Positions 1 through 6,782 of a stretch of 15,174 bases of DNA are shown one piece after another (the first letter of the stretch is position 1; every line of letters starts with the position of its first letter). The DNA is from Rhodoferax sp. UBA4409 (GTDB taxonomy: Bacteria > Pseudomonadota > Gammaproteobacteria > Burkholderiales > Burkholderiaceae_C), in contig DGQR01000143.1 in the NCBI GenBank assembly GCA_002390825.1, forward strand, positions 1 to 15,174, given 5' to 3'. Under the pieces are notes generated by a model. That model saw nothing but the letters and a program-made list of their open reading frames with translations. It ran no database searches and was not told the origin of the DNA. Position numbers and translations under genes: made by a program.

Positions 1-750
1 GGCTACATCAACGACCCGCACCTGGACGGCAGCTTTGCCATCAACCAAGGGCTGGAGATGGCGCGCCGCTTGTTGCTGGATGTGCTGGACACCGGCCTGC
101 CCGCGGCCACCGAGTTTTTGGATTTGCTCTCGCCGCAGTTCATCAGCGAGCTGGTGAGCTGGGGCGCCATTGGCGCGCGCACCACAGAGAGCCAGAGCCA
201 CCGCCAGCTGGCCAGCGGCCTGAGCTGCCCCGTGGGCTTCAAGAACGGCACCGATGGCGGCATCAAGGTAGCAACCGACGCCATTCAGGCCGCCCAAGGC
301 GCACACGCGTTCATGGGCATGACCAAGATGGGCCAGGCCGCCATCTTCGAGACACGCGGCAACCACGATTGCCACGTAATCCTTCGCGGCGGCAAGGCGC
401 CCAACTACTCAGCCGCTGATGTGGATGCCGCCTGCGCGCTGCTGAAGGCGGCCAGCCTGCGCGAGCAGGTGATGATTGATGTGAGCCACGCCAACAGCAG
501 CAAGCAGCACGCCCGCCAGATCGTGGTGGCCCAGGATGTGGCAGCACAGATTGCCGCAGGCGATGCGCGCATTACCGGCCTGATGATCGAGAGCCACCTC
601 AACGAAGGCCGCCAGGACATCGTGGACGGCAAGCCGCTGCAACACGGCGTGAGCGTGACCGACGCTTGCATTAGCTGGGCGCAAACCGTGCCGGTGCTCG
701 AAACGTTGGCGGCCGCTGTGCGCGAGCGCCGCCAGAAAGCCGCCGCTTAA
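1..750 (+). CDS. aroG: Class I DAHP synthase (3-deoxy-7-phosphoheptulonate synthase), C-terminal part
   Basis: This enzyme condenses phosphoenolpyruvate with erythrose 4-phosphate, the first step of the shikimate pathway in the cytoplasm. The frame is open from base 1, so the 5' end lies outside the window; 249 codons remain of about 350-360 usual for the family. The segment begins GYINDPHLDG and carries the hallmark stretches of the AroG/AroF/AroH type: WGAIGARTTESQ (residues 54-65 of the fragment), GLSCPVGFKNGTDG, the GNHDCHVILRGG loop, DVSHANSS, and ESHLNEG near the end. Internal methionines (e.g. base 58) are not the start, because conserved sequence runs upstream of them. The N-terminal region that sets feedback inhibition (Phe, Tyr or Trp) is missing, so the isozyme cannot be decided; aroG is a family-level symbol. 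The stop abuts that of the opposing cyanase gene. Confidence 0.95.
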   Translation, partial: GYINDPHLDGSFAINQGLEMARRLLLDVLDTGLPAATEFLDLLSPQFISELVSWGAIGARTTESQSHRQLASGLSCPVGFKNGTDGGIKVATDAIQAAQGAHAFMGMTKMGQAAIFETRGNHDCHVILRGGKAPNYSAADVDAACALLKAASLREQVMIDVSHANSSKQHARQIVVAQDVAAQIAAGDARITGLMIESHLNEGRQDIVDGKPLQHGVSVTDACISWAQTVPVLETLAAAVRERRQKAAA

Positions 751-1194
751 TCAGTAAGTTTTGTAGGGCAGGAACTTGCCCGACAGCACCACGTTTACCC
801 GGTCACCCTTGGGGTCGGGCTGGCGCACGATGTCCATGGAGAAGTCGATGGCGCTCATGATGCCGTCGCCAAACTCTTCGTGGATGAGCTCTTTGATCGT
901 GGTGCCGTACACGCTGACGATTTCATACCAGCGGTAGATCAGCGGGTCGGTCGGCACTGGCGTGGGCAGCGAGCCTTTATAGGGCACCACTTGCAGCCAC
1001 TTTTGCTCTTCTACCGTCAGGCCGAAGATTTTTCCCACGATCTTGGCTTGCTTGTCGTCCAACGTCATTTGGCCCAGGCAGGCGGCCGTAGTCCACTCTT
1101 TGCTCAAGCCTACTTTTTTGGCCACCGATTCCCAGGTGATGCCTTTGCTGACTTTGACGGTGATGATTTTTTCGGTGATGTCGTTGCGGTTCAT
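751..1194 (-). CDS. cynS: Cyanase (cyanate hydratase)
   Basis: Cyanase converts cyanate and bicarbonate to ammonia and CO2 (via carbamate), detoxifying cyanate and releasing nitrogen; the known enzyme is a cytoplasmic homodecamer. The protein has 147 residues against 156 in E. coli. The N-terminal helical domain (about 1-75) resembles an HTH fold (GITWESVAKKVGLSKEW). The C-terminal catalytic domain shows R88 and E91 in IYRWYEI and S114 in GIMSAIDFS, matching the E. coli catalytic triad Arg96/Glu99/Ser122 with a constant offset of 8. It ends with the typical SGKFLPYKTY. The start is supported by AGGAGC seven bases upstream of ATG, but this site lies inside a perfect 8-bp inverted repeat (1200-1227). 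No cynT-type carbonic anhydrase or cyanate transporter gene is adjacent, unlike the E. coli cyn operon. It is co-directional with the sigma factor gene 90 bases upstream. Confidence 0.97.
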   Translation of the reverse strand: MNRNDITEKIITVKVSKGITWESVAKKVGLSKEWTTAACLGQMTLDDKQAKIVGKIFGLTVEEQKWLQVVPYKGSLPTPVPTDPLIYRWYEIVSVYGTTIKELIHEEFGDGIMSAIDFSMDIVRQPDPKGDRVNVVLSGKFLPYKTY

Positions 1195-1199
1195 AGGGT

Positions 1200-1227
1200 G
1201 CTCCTGCGGGTGTTGAATGGCAGGAGC
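1200..1227 (-). promoter_or_regulatory. Inverted repeat overlapping the cynS ribosome binding site
   Basis: GCTCCTGC (1200-1207) and GCAGGAGC (1220-1227) form a perfect 8-bp stem with a 12-base loop. In a cynS transcript the AGGAGC Shine-Dalgarno sequence would be the 3' arm, so folding would hide it. No T-run follows, so it is not a terminator. Whether it acts depends on the transcript starting upstream of 1227, which is unknown. Confidence 0.5.
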
Positions 1228-1244
1228 AACCCAGCAAGCATCAT

Positions 1245-1256
1245 GCCTGCGCAGGC
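1245..1256. repeat. 12-bp perfect palindrome between sigma factor gene and cynS
   Basis: GCCTGCGCAGGC is self-complementary over all 12 bases and sits in the 90-base gap downstream of the sigma factor stop. It has no loop and no following T-run on either strand, so it is a weak terminator candidate at best. It could be a protein-binding site for cynS control or chance in GC-rich sequence. Confidence 0.3.
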
Positions 1257-1284
1257 TATGCGGGCCGGCAGCAGGGCAGCAGCG

Positions 1285-2082
1285 TTAAACGCTCTGAAAC
1301 GCGGTATCCGGCTGGTTACGCGGCCGCTTGCGGGGTGTCAGCAGGCTCTGGACGTCTCGCATGGCCAGCGAGGCCCGCAGCTGGGCAATGGACTGGGTGT
1401 GCATTTGCGAAATGCGCGCCTCTGACAGGCCCAAGTGCCGGGCGATCTCGTGCATGCGCATCTCGTGCTCGTAGTACAGGGTCAGCAGTATCTGGCTCTT
1501 GCGGGGCAGCAACTCGATCGACTCGGCCAGCGCTTTGCGCAAGCTGGCGCGCTCCAGCACGGCGAAGGGGTCTTCGTGCTCGTCCATGCAGCGCTGCAGG
1601 TAGTGGTCGACGTTGTCGCCGCTCAGATCTTGCAGCGAGAGCAGCACATAGCCTTGTGCGTCTTGCAAAAGGCGTTGGTAGTCGGCCAGCGGCATTTCCA
1701 AGTGCTCGGCCAGCTCGCCCTCGGTGGGCGCACGCCCGAGCTGGTGGCTGAGTAGCTGGAGGGATTTTTCGACCTTGCGCATCTGGTCGCGCAGGCTGCG
1801 GCTCATCGGGTCAGCGGCGCGCAGGCCGTCGATCATGGCGCCTTGGGCCCGCAGGGCAATGTAGTTCTCAAAGTGCGAGCCCGAAGACTCTTTGGTCCAG
1901 CGCAGCAGCGCCTCCATCAGGCCGAGCATGCCGTCTTGCACCAGGTCCGCCCGGTCTACATTGGGGGGCAGGCGCTTGGCTACATGGCGCGCCACCGAGT
2001 GCACCACAGGCTGGTGGGTTTCCACCAGTTTGCGGATCTCATCGGTGAGTTGCAGGCGTTTGGATCGGGGGGTTGTGGCCAT
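1285..2082 (-). CDS. fliA: FliA/sigma-28-like sigma-70 family RNA polymerase sigma factor
   Basis: This is an alternative sigma factor that would direct RNA polymerase to a special promoter class, in the known family those of late flagellar and chemotaxis genes. From the chosen ATG at 2082 it has 265 residues (E. coli FliA 239). Region 2 spans about 20-98, with DLVQDGMLGLMEAL (46-59) and GAMIDGLR (81-88). Region 3 follows (about 100-175), then region 4 with LPRKSQILLTLYYEHEMRM (192-210) and the promoter-recognising helix-turn-helix HEIARHLGLSEARISQMHT (211-229). There is no clear Shine-Dalgarno sequence; the frame stays open upstream to an ATG at 2265, but that part overlaps the previous gene and looks non-coding. 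No flagellar genes are in view, and the region 2.4 stretch (RAQGAMIDGLRAADPMSRS) departs from FliA (RIRGAMLDELR and WVPRSVRR), so it may be a FliA paralogue rather than the flagellar factor itself. Confidence 0.85.
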   Translation of the reverse strand: MATTPRSKRLQLTDEIRKLVETHQPVVHSVARHVAKRLPPNVDRADLVQDGMLGLMEALLRWTKESSGSHFENYIALRAQGAMIDGLRAADPMSRSLRDQMRKVEKSLQLLSHQLGRAPTEGELAEHLEMPLADYQRLLQDAQGYVLLSLQDLSGDNVDHYLQRCMDEHEDPFAVLERASLRKALAESIELLPRKSQILLTLYYEHEMRMHEIARHLGLSEARISQMHTQSIAQLRASLAMRDVQSLLTPRKRPRNQPDTAFQSV

Positions 2083-2099
2083 AAGGCGCGGTAGGTAGT

Positions 2100-2113
2100 G
2101 CACAACATTGTGC
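2100..2113. repeat. Short inverted repeat upstream of the sigma factor gene
   Basis: GCACAA-CA-TTGTGC is a perfect 6-bp inverted repeat with a 2-base centre, ending 18 bases before the sigma factor start codon on the - strand. Its size and symmetry fit a small operator, but position alone cannot separate this from chance, and it could also fold in the mRNA leader. Confidence 0.3.
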
Positions 2114-2165
2114 GCCAATGGCCTGATGCGCTCATGACAGGCCGCTTGGCACCTCTGCGCGGGGC

Positions 2166-2924
2166 TTAGTCGTCGTTGCCGCCACCCCCGACCAGGCTGC
2201 GGGTTGCAGGGGCCGAGAGCATGATGCGGTTGGCCAAACGGGAGAGCGGCAGGCTCTGCAGCCACACCTTGCCCGGACCCTGCAAGGTCGCGAAAAACAA
2301 GCCTTCGCCGCCAAAGATGGCGGACTTCACTTTGCCCACAAACTGGATATCAAAGTCCACCGAGGGCTGGAAGGCCACCACGCAGCCAGTGTCGACCCGC
2401 AGGGTCTCGCCCGGGGCCAAGGTGCGCTCCATCAGGGTGCCGCCGGCGTGGACAAAGGCCATGCCGTCGCCCTCGAGCTTTTGCATGATGAAGCCCTCTC
2501 CGCCAAACAAGCCTGCGCCCAGCCTTCTCTGCAGCGCAATGCCCAGCGCCACGCCCTTGGCAGCGCACAAGAAAGAGTCTTTCTGGCAGATAAGGGTGCC
2601 GCCCAGTTGGCGCAAGTCGATAGGCACAATCTTGCCGGGGTAAGGCGCCGCAAACGCTACGCGTTGCTTGGCGTTGCCGTCGTTTTGAAACACGGTGGTG
2701 AACAAACCTTCACCGGTGAGCAGGCGTTTGCCCACGCCCATGAGCTTGCCGAAAAAACCGCCTTGCTGCGAGCCATCGCCGAAGATGGTGTCCATGGTGA
2801 TGCCGTTTTCCATGTACATCATCACGCCGGCTTCGCCGATGGCGGCCTCGCCGGGGTCGAGCTCGATCTCGACATATTGCATTTCAGCGCCGAAGATTTG
2901 GTAATCAATCACGTCCATGGTCAT
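2166..2924 (-). CDS. AIM24 / TIGR00266 family protein
   Basis: This 252-residue protein belongs to the AIM24 (TIGR00266) family, which is widespread in bacteria and named after a yeast mitochondrial protein; its biochemical role in bacteria is not established. Family features seen here are the opening MDVIDYQIFGAEMQYVEIEL, glycine-rich turns (GGFFGKLMGVGKRLLTGEG 55-73; GGEGFIMQKLEGDG 141-154), FGGEGLFFATLQGPG (204-218) and the C-terminal signature VWLQSLPLSRLANRI (220-234). These repeated beta-strand and glycine turns suggest a beta-sandwich. No signal peptide or membrane segment is visible. The ATG at 2924 is chosen because AGGGGA lies six bases upstream; the ATG at 2918 is an alternative, and the open frame running to 2993 enters the terminator region. 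It is co-directional with the sigma factor gene, 83 bases apart, possibly one transcript. The tail GGGGNDD is probably disordered. Confidence 0.85.
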   Translation of the reverse strand: MTMDVIDYQIFGAEMQYVEIELDPGEAAIGEAGVMMYMENGITMDTIFGDGSQQGGFFGKLMGVGKRLLTGEGLFTTVFQNDGNAKQRVAFAAPYPGKIVPIDLRQLGGTLICQKDSFLCAAKGVALGIALQRRLGAGLFGGEGFIMQKLEGDGMAFVHAGGTLMERTLAPGETLRVDTGCVVAFQPSVDFDIQFVGKVKSAIFGGEGLFFATLQGPGKVWLQSLPLSRLANRIMLSAPATRSLVGGGGNDD

Positions 2925-2999
2925 GTGGGTTCCCCTGTGTGCGCGGCCCGCGACCGGGGCCTGGTACCGAACCTTAGCAGCACCGCGTGGCACACGCGT

Positions 3000-3025
3000 A
3001 AAAAAGCCCCCTGCAAGAGGGGGCT
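3000..3025 (-). terminator. Rho-independent terminator of the sugar operon
   Basis: AGCCCCCT (3005-3012) pairs perfectly with AGGGGGCT (3018-3025) across a 5-base loop. On the - strand the stem is followed directly by six or more T residues (the A-run at 3000-3005). It sits 25 bases beyond the stop of the last operon gene at 3051 and insulates the AIM24 gene from read-through. Confidence 0.93.
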
Positions 3026-3050
3026 ATGCGCGGGCCGGCAGGGGGCCTGC

Positions 3051-4115
3051 TTAGCGGAACTGGTCGGGCTTGTAGTAGCCCGAGTTCACCAGCGTGGCGC
3101 GCCAGTTGTTGATATCGACCACCGCCGGCTTGAGCAGAAACGCGGGCACGATTTTTTGGCCGTTGTTGTAGGTTTTTTCGTCGTTGATGGTGGGTTTTTT
3201 GCCCGAAAAAATAGCGTCCACCATGGTGGTGACGACCTGGGCCAGTTCGCGGTTGTCTTTGAACACCGTAGACGTTTGCTCACCCCGGATGATGGAGCGC
3301 ACCGAGGGCATCTCAGCGTCCTGCCCGGTGACCACTGGCAGGGGTTGACCGGCTTGGCCGTAGTTGGCTTTTTTCATGGCGGTGATCAGCTCCATGCTGA
3401 TGCCGTCATAGGGCGAGAGCAGCGCGTCCAGGCGCTGCTTGGTGTAGTACTTGTCCAGGATCTGAACCAGGCGGGCGCGAGCTACCGAGCCGCTCCAGCG
3501 CTGGGTGGCTACCTTCTCCATGCCCATTTGGCCGGAGCCCACGACCAGGCGGCCTTTGTCGATATACGGTTTGAGCACCGACATGGCGCCGTCGTAAAAA
3601 AAGAAGGCGTTGTTGTCGTCGGAAGAGCCGCCAAACAGCTCGATGGTGAATGGGCCTTTGCCTTTGTCGACGCCAAGGTGCTCGATGATGTAACTGCCCT
3701 GCAGAACGCCCACCTGAAAGTTATCAAAGGTAGCGTAGTAGTCCACATACGGTGTGTCGCGGATCAGGCGGTCATAGGCAATGACCTTGATTTGCCGGTC
3801 AGCCGCTTTCTTCAACACGGGGGCGAGCTTGCTGCCGTCGATGGCGCCGATGACCAGCACCTTCATGTCGGGACTTTTGAGCATCTCCTCGGTTTGGGCG
3901 ATCTGGGTGGCGACATCATCGTTGGCGTATTTGAGGTCAGGTCGGTAACCGAGCTTGTCCATGGCGCGCACCATGGCCAGGCCGTCCACCACCCAGCGCT
4001 GGGAGGTGACGGTGGGCATCAGGATGCCCACACCGCCCTTGCTGTTCTGCGCCTGGGCCCAGGGCATGGACACCAACAACAAACTGCTCAAAAAGATCCG
4101 TCGAAGGGTGCGCAT
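3051..4115 (-). CDS. Second ChvE-like periplasmic monosaccharide-binding protein
   Basis: This is a periplasmic substrate-binding protein of the sugar ABC importer class (Peripla_BP_4, ChvE/XylF-like), 354 residues. The N-terminus (MRTLRR, then a hydrophobic run and WAQAQ) is a typical signal peptide, probably cut near residue 22-23. It shares long blocks with the chvE product at the operon head: VDYYATFDNFQVGVLQ, IELFGGSSDDNNAFFFYDG, LSPYDGIS, and the GQDAE motif. Differences fall at likely binding positions: MPTVTSQRW (33-41) replaces MPTKSSTRW, losing the lysine. It is the last of seven genes, 17 bases after the aldehyde dehydrogenase, and a terminator follows. No second permease or ATPase accompanies it, so it probably shares GguAB. 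A different sugar preference, or a role in signalling as known for Agrobacterium ChvE with VirA, is inference. Its Shine-Dalgarno match (AAGG, eight bases upstream) is weak. Confidence 0.9.
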   Translation of the reverse strand: MRTLRRIFLSSLLLVSMPWAQAQNSKGGVGILMPTVTSQRWVVDGLAMVRAMDKLGYRPDLKYANDDVATQIAQTEEMLKSPDMKVLVIGAIDGSKLAPVLKKAADRQIKVIAYDRLIRDTPYVDYYATFDNFQVGVLQGSYIIEHLGVDKGKGPFTIELFGGSSDDNNAFFFYDGAMSVLKPYIDKGRLVVGSGQMGMEKVATQRWSGSVARARLVQILDKYYTKQRLDALLSPYDGISMELITAMKKANYGQAGQPLPVVTGQDAEMPSVRSIIRGEQTSTVFKDNRELAQVVTTMVDAIFSGKKPTINDEKTYNNGQKIVPAFLLKPAVVDINNWRATLVNSGYYKPDQFR

Positions 4116-4132
4116 GCGGGGGGCCTTGCTGC

Positions 4133-5572
4133 TTATGCCAGTGTGTAAGTCGTCTTCACCGTGGTGAAGAATTCGGCCGCATATTTGCCCTGCTCGCGCG
4201 AGCCGTAGCTGCTGCCTTTGCGCCCGCCGAAGGGCACGTGGTAGTCCACACCCGCAGTGGGCAGGTTCACCATCACCATGCCGGCCTGGCTGTGGCGCTT
4301 GAAGTGGGTGGCGTATTTGAGGCTGGTGGTGGCGATGCCGGCGGACAGGCCAAAGGGCGTGTCATTGGCGACGGCCAAAGCTTCGTCGTAATCTTTGACG
4401 CGGATGACGCTGGCCACCGGGCCGAAGATTTCTTCGCGGTTGATGCGCATGGACGGGGTGCTGTCCACCAGCAGGGCCGGGGCCATGTAGAAGCCCTCGG
4501 TATCGCGCGTCAGGCGTTCGCCACCGGTGAGTAGCGTGGCGCCCTCAAGCTTGCCGATTTCCACATACGACAAATCTTGTTCCAGTTGCGCTTGGGACAC
4601 CACGGGGCCGATGTCGGTGCCCGCAGCAAGCGCGTCGCCCACCTTGATGGCGGCCATGCGTTTTTGCATGGCTTCGATGAAGGCGGGATAAATCTTGTCA
4701 GTCACGATCAGGCGGCTGGACGCGGTGCAGCGCTGGCCGGTGGAGTAGAAGGCGCTTTGCACACTGAGCTCGACCGCCACGTTGAGGTCGGCATCGTCCA
4801 GCACCACTTGGGGGTTCTTGCCACCCATTTCCAGCTGCACTTTTTTCATGTGACCGGCACAGGCGGCGGCAATGCGCTGGCCCACGCCTACCGAGCCAGT
4901 GAAGCTCACGGCGGTGATACCGGGGTGGTTGACCAAGGCATCACCAATCACGCGGCCCGAGCCCATGACGAGGTTGAACACACCGGCAGGAATACCGCTG
5001 CGGTGAATGATGTCGGCCAGCGCCCAAGCGCAACCGGGCACCAGGTCTGCAGGCTTCAGGACCACGCAGTTGCCATAGGCCAGTGCAGGTGCAATCTTCC
5101 AGGCGGGAATAGCGATAGGGAAGTTCCAGGGAGTGATCAGGCCGATCACGCCCAGAGGCTCGCGGGTGACTTCCACGCCGATGCCGGGGCGCACCGAGGG
5201 CAATGTTTCACCCGCCAGGCGCAGACATTCACCTGCGAAGAACTTGAAGATGTTGCCGGCACGGGCCGCTTCGCCAATGCCTTCAGCGCGGGTTTTGCCC
5301 TCTTCGCGGGAGAGCAGGGTGCCCAGCTCTTCTTTGCGGGCCAGGATTTCATTGCCGATTTTGTCGAGCGCATCAGCGCGGGCCTGGATGCCGCCGGTGG
5401 ACCAGGCGGGGAAGGCCTTTTGGGCGGCCGCTACCGCAGCGTTGAGTTGGGTCACATCGGCTTGGGCGTACTCACCGACAACGTCCGCCAGGTTAGAGGG
5501 ATTGATGTTCGCCGAGTAGCCAGTGCCGGCGAGCCATTCGCCGTTGATCAGGTTGTTGTGTTGGGTGGTCAT
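4133..5572 (-). CDS. araE: Alpha-ketoglutaric semialdehyde (2,5-dioxovalerate) dehydrogenase, ALDH family
   Basis: The enzyme oxidises alpha-ketoglutaric semialdehyde to 2-oxoglutarate with NAD(P)+, the last step of the non-phosphorylative pentose route. The 479-residue length is normal for the ALDH superfamily. Visible landmarks are TPWNFP with N150 (oxyanion hole), K173 in LKPAD (cofactor), FTGSVGVG (224-231, nucleotide loop), the general base E248 in LEMGGKNP, the catalytic C282 in STGQRCTAS, and EIFGP (381-385). The superfamily assignment is firm; the substrate is inferred from the neighbouring ketodeoxyarabonate dehydratase, whose product is this semialdehyde. Succinate semialdehyde or other aldehyde dehydrogenases are alternatives. 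araE follows Azospirillum naming (not the E. coli arabinose transporter). There is a 16-base gap to the upstream oxidoreductase and no good Shine-Dalgarno sequence, so translation may be coupled. Confidence 0.88.
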   Translation of the reverse strand: MTTQHNNLINGEWLAGTGYSANINPSNLADVVGEYAQADVTQLNAAVAAAQKAFPAWSTGGIQARADALDKIGNEILARKEELGTLLSREEGKTRAEGIGEAARAGNIFKFFAGECLRLAGETLPSVRPGIGVEVTREPLGVIGLITPWNFPIAIPAWKIAPALAYGNCVVLKPADLVPGCAWALADIIHRSGIPAGVFNLVMGSGRVIGDALVNHPGITAVSFTGSVGVGQRIAAACAGHMKKVQLEMGGKNPQVVLDDADLNVAVELSVQSAFYSTGQRCTASSRLIVTDKIYPAFIEAMQKRMAAIKVGDALAAGTDIGPVVSQAQLEQDLSYVEIGKLEGATLLTGGERLTRDTEGFYMAPALLVDSTPSMRINREEIFGPVASVIRVKDYDEALAVANDTPFGLSAGIATTSLKYATHFKRHSQAGMVMVNLPTAGVDYHVPFGGRKGSSYGSREQGKYAAEFFTTVKTTYTLA

Positions 5573-5588
5573 GGTGTGATGAGGTTAG

Positions 5589-6749
5589 TTAAACGGTGGT
5601 CCAAGCGCCGTTGTGGCGGCTGGACTCGATAGCAGCGGCCACAAAGCGGATGCCTTGCAAGCCGTCGGTCGCATTCGGGAAAAACTGGTTCAGCGGGTCT
5701 GGCGTGTTGCCACTGCGCTGCGCGGCAATGGTGTCTGCCGCATTGGTATACAAGTTGGCAAACGCCTCATGAAAACCTTCGGGGTGGCCGGCCACGATGC
5801 GCGAGGCGCGGGCCGCCAGGGGCAAGGTGCCGGGGCCATTGGGGGTGCGCACTTGGGCGGGGGCGTCCAGCGGTTTGAACTGCAGCACCTGCGGGTGCTC
5901 CTGATGCCACTCCACACTGCCCGACGAACCACTCACGCGGATGCGCAGGCCGTTTTCCACACCCGCTGCGGCCTGTGTGACCCAGAAGCTGCCGCGAGCA
6001 CCATTGCTCATGCGCAGCATGGCGCCGGCATAGTCGTGGGTGATGCGGTCGGGCACGATGGTGCCTACATCGGCAGCCACCTCGGCGACTTCGAGGCCGG
6101 TGATAAAGCGCAGCAGGTTGTGGGCGTGGGTGCCGATATCACCCATCACGAGCGAGGGGCCACCACGGGCCGGGTCTTCTTTCCAGGCCTTGCGACCGGG
6201 GCCGCCCTTGGCGCGGCCGCCCTGCACATATTCCACCTGCACCAAGCGGATGTCACCCAACAAACCTTCCATCACCATGGCCTTGGCTTGGCGCACCATG
6301 GGGTAGCCGGTGTAGTTGTGGGTCAGGCAAAACACACGACCGCTGCTCTGCACCTTGGCGTGCAGCGCCTCGGCTTCTTGCAGGGTGTTGGTCATGGGCT
6401 TGTCGCAAATGACATCCATGCCGTGTTCCAGCGCGAGCATGGAAAAGCGGAAATGGCTGTCATTGGGCGTCATGATGGCCACGACCTCGGCACCATCGGC
6501 GCGCTGGGCTTCGGCTTCGATCATCGCGCTGCCATCGACGTAACAGCGGTCTGCTGGAACGCCAATGCTTTGACCACCGGCTTTGGATCGCTCGGGGTCT
6601 GATGACAGCGCTGCGGCCACCAGCTCATACCGGTCATCCAGCCGCGCGGCTTGGCGGTGCATGGCGCCTATGAAGGAACCGGGGCCCCCACCGATCACGG
6701 CCAGTCGCAAGCGGCGACCCAGGAGTTGGAAGACGGTGTTTTCTGACAT
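5589..6749 (-). CDS. Gfo/Idh/MocA family NAD(P)-dependent oxidoreductase, probable sugar dehydrogenase
   Basis: This 386-residue protein has an N-terminal Rossmann fold with VIGGGPGSFIG (18-28) and the family's EKP motif as CDKP (115-118), where K117 is the usual catalytic lysine. The C-terminal alpha/beta domain carries GDIGTHAH (203-210) with D204 and H208 at the family's metal or catalytic positions, and the middle stretch GGRAKGGPGRKAWKEDPARG (177-196) resembles long inositol-dehydrogenase-like members. Such enzymes oxidise or reduce hydroxyls of sugars, inositols or their derivatives. It lies between the ketodeoxyarabonate dehydratase (33-base gap) and the aldehyde dehydrogenase, so it works in the same uptake-and-oxidation programme. 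It is longer than the Azospirillum L-arabinose 1-dehydrogenase of this superfamily (about 309 residues), and a second candidate dehydrogenase (SDR) is nearby, so the exact substrate is open. AAGGA nine bases upstream supports the start. Confidence 0.87.
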   Translation of the reverse strand: MSENTVFQLLGRRLRLAVIGGGPGSFIGAMHRQAARLDDRYELVAAALSSDPERSKAGGQSIGVPADRCYVDGSAMIEAEAQRADGAEVVAIMTPNDSHFRFSMLALEHGMDVICDKPMTNTLQEAEALHAKVQSSGRVFCLTHNYTGYPMVRQAKAMVMEGLLGDIRLVQVEYVQGGRAKGGPGRKAWKEDPARGGPSLVMGDIGTHAHNLLRFITGLEVAEVAADVGTIVPDRITHDYAGAMLRMSNGARGSFWVTQAAAGVENGLRIRVSGSSGSVEWHQEHPQVLQFKPLDAPAQVRTPNGPGTLPLAARASRIVAGHPEGFHEAFANLYTNAADTIAAQRSGNTPDPLNQFFPNATDGLQGIRFVAAAIESSRHNGAWTTV

Positions 6750-6782
6750 GGGGGCGGGGTCCTTGCAGGGTAGTGAGCGGGT

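Noticed and set aside
880..1425. A + strand open frame opposite cynS extending into the sigma factor gene
   Set aside because: Both - strand genes are unmistakable by motifs; this frame has no ribosome site and no family resemblance.
2083..2265. N-terminal extension of the sigma factor to an ATG at 2265
   Set aside because: The extra residues are Pro/Arg/Cys-rich, do not match sigma factors, and overlap the end of the AIM24 gene by about 100 bases; the ATG at 2082 fits the family start.
2448..4148. A 566-codon open frame on the + strand opposite the AIM24 and second chvE-like genes
   Set aside because: It crosses the strong terminator and two convincing - strand genes, and its translation has low-complexity His/Val/Gly-rich composition with no recognisable domain.
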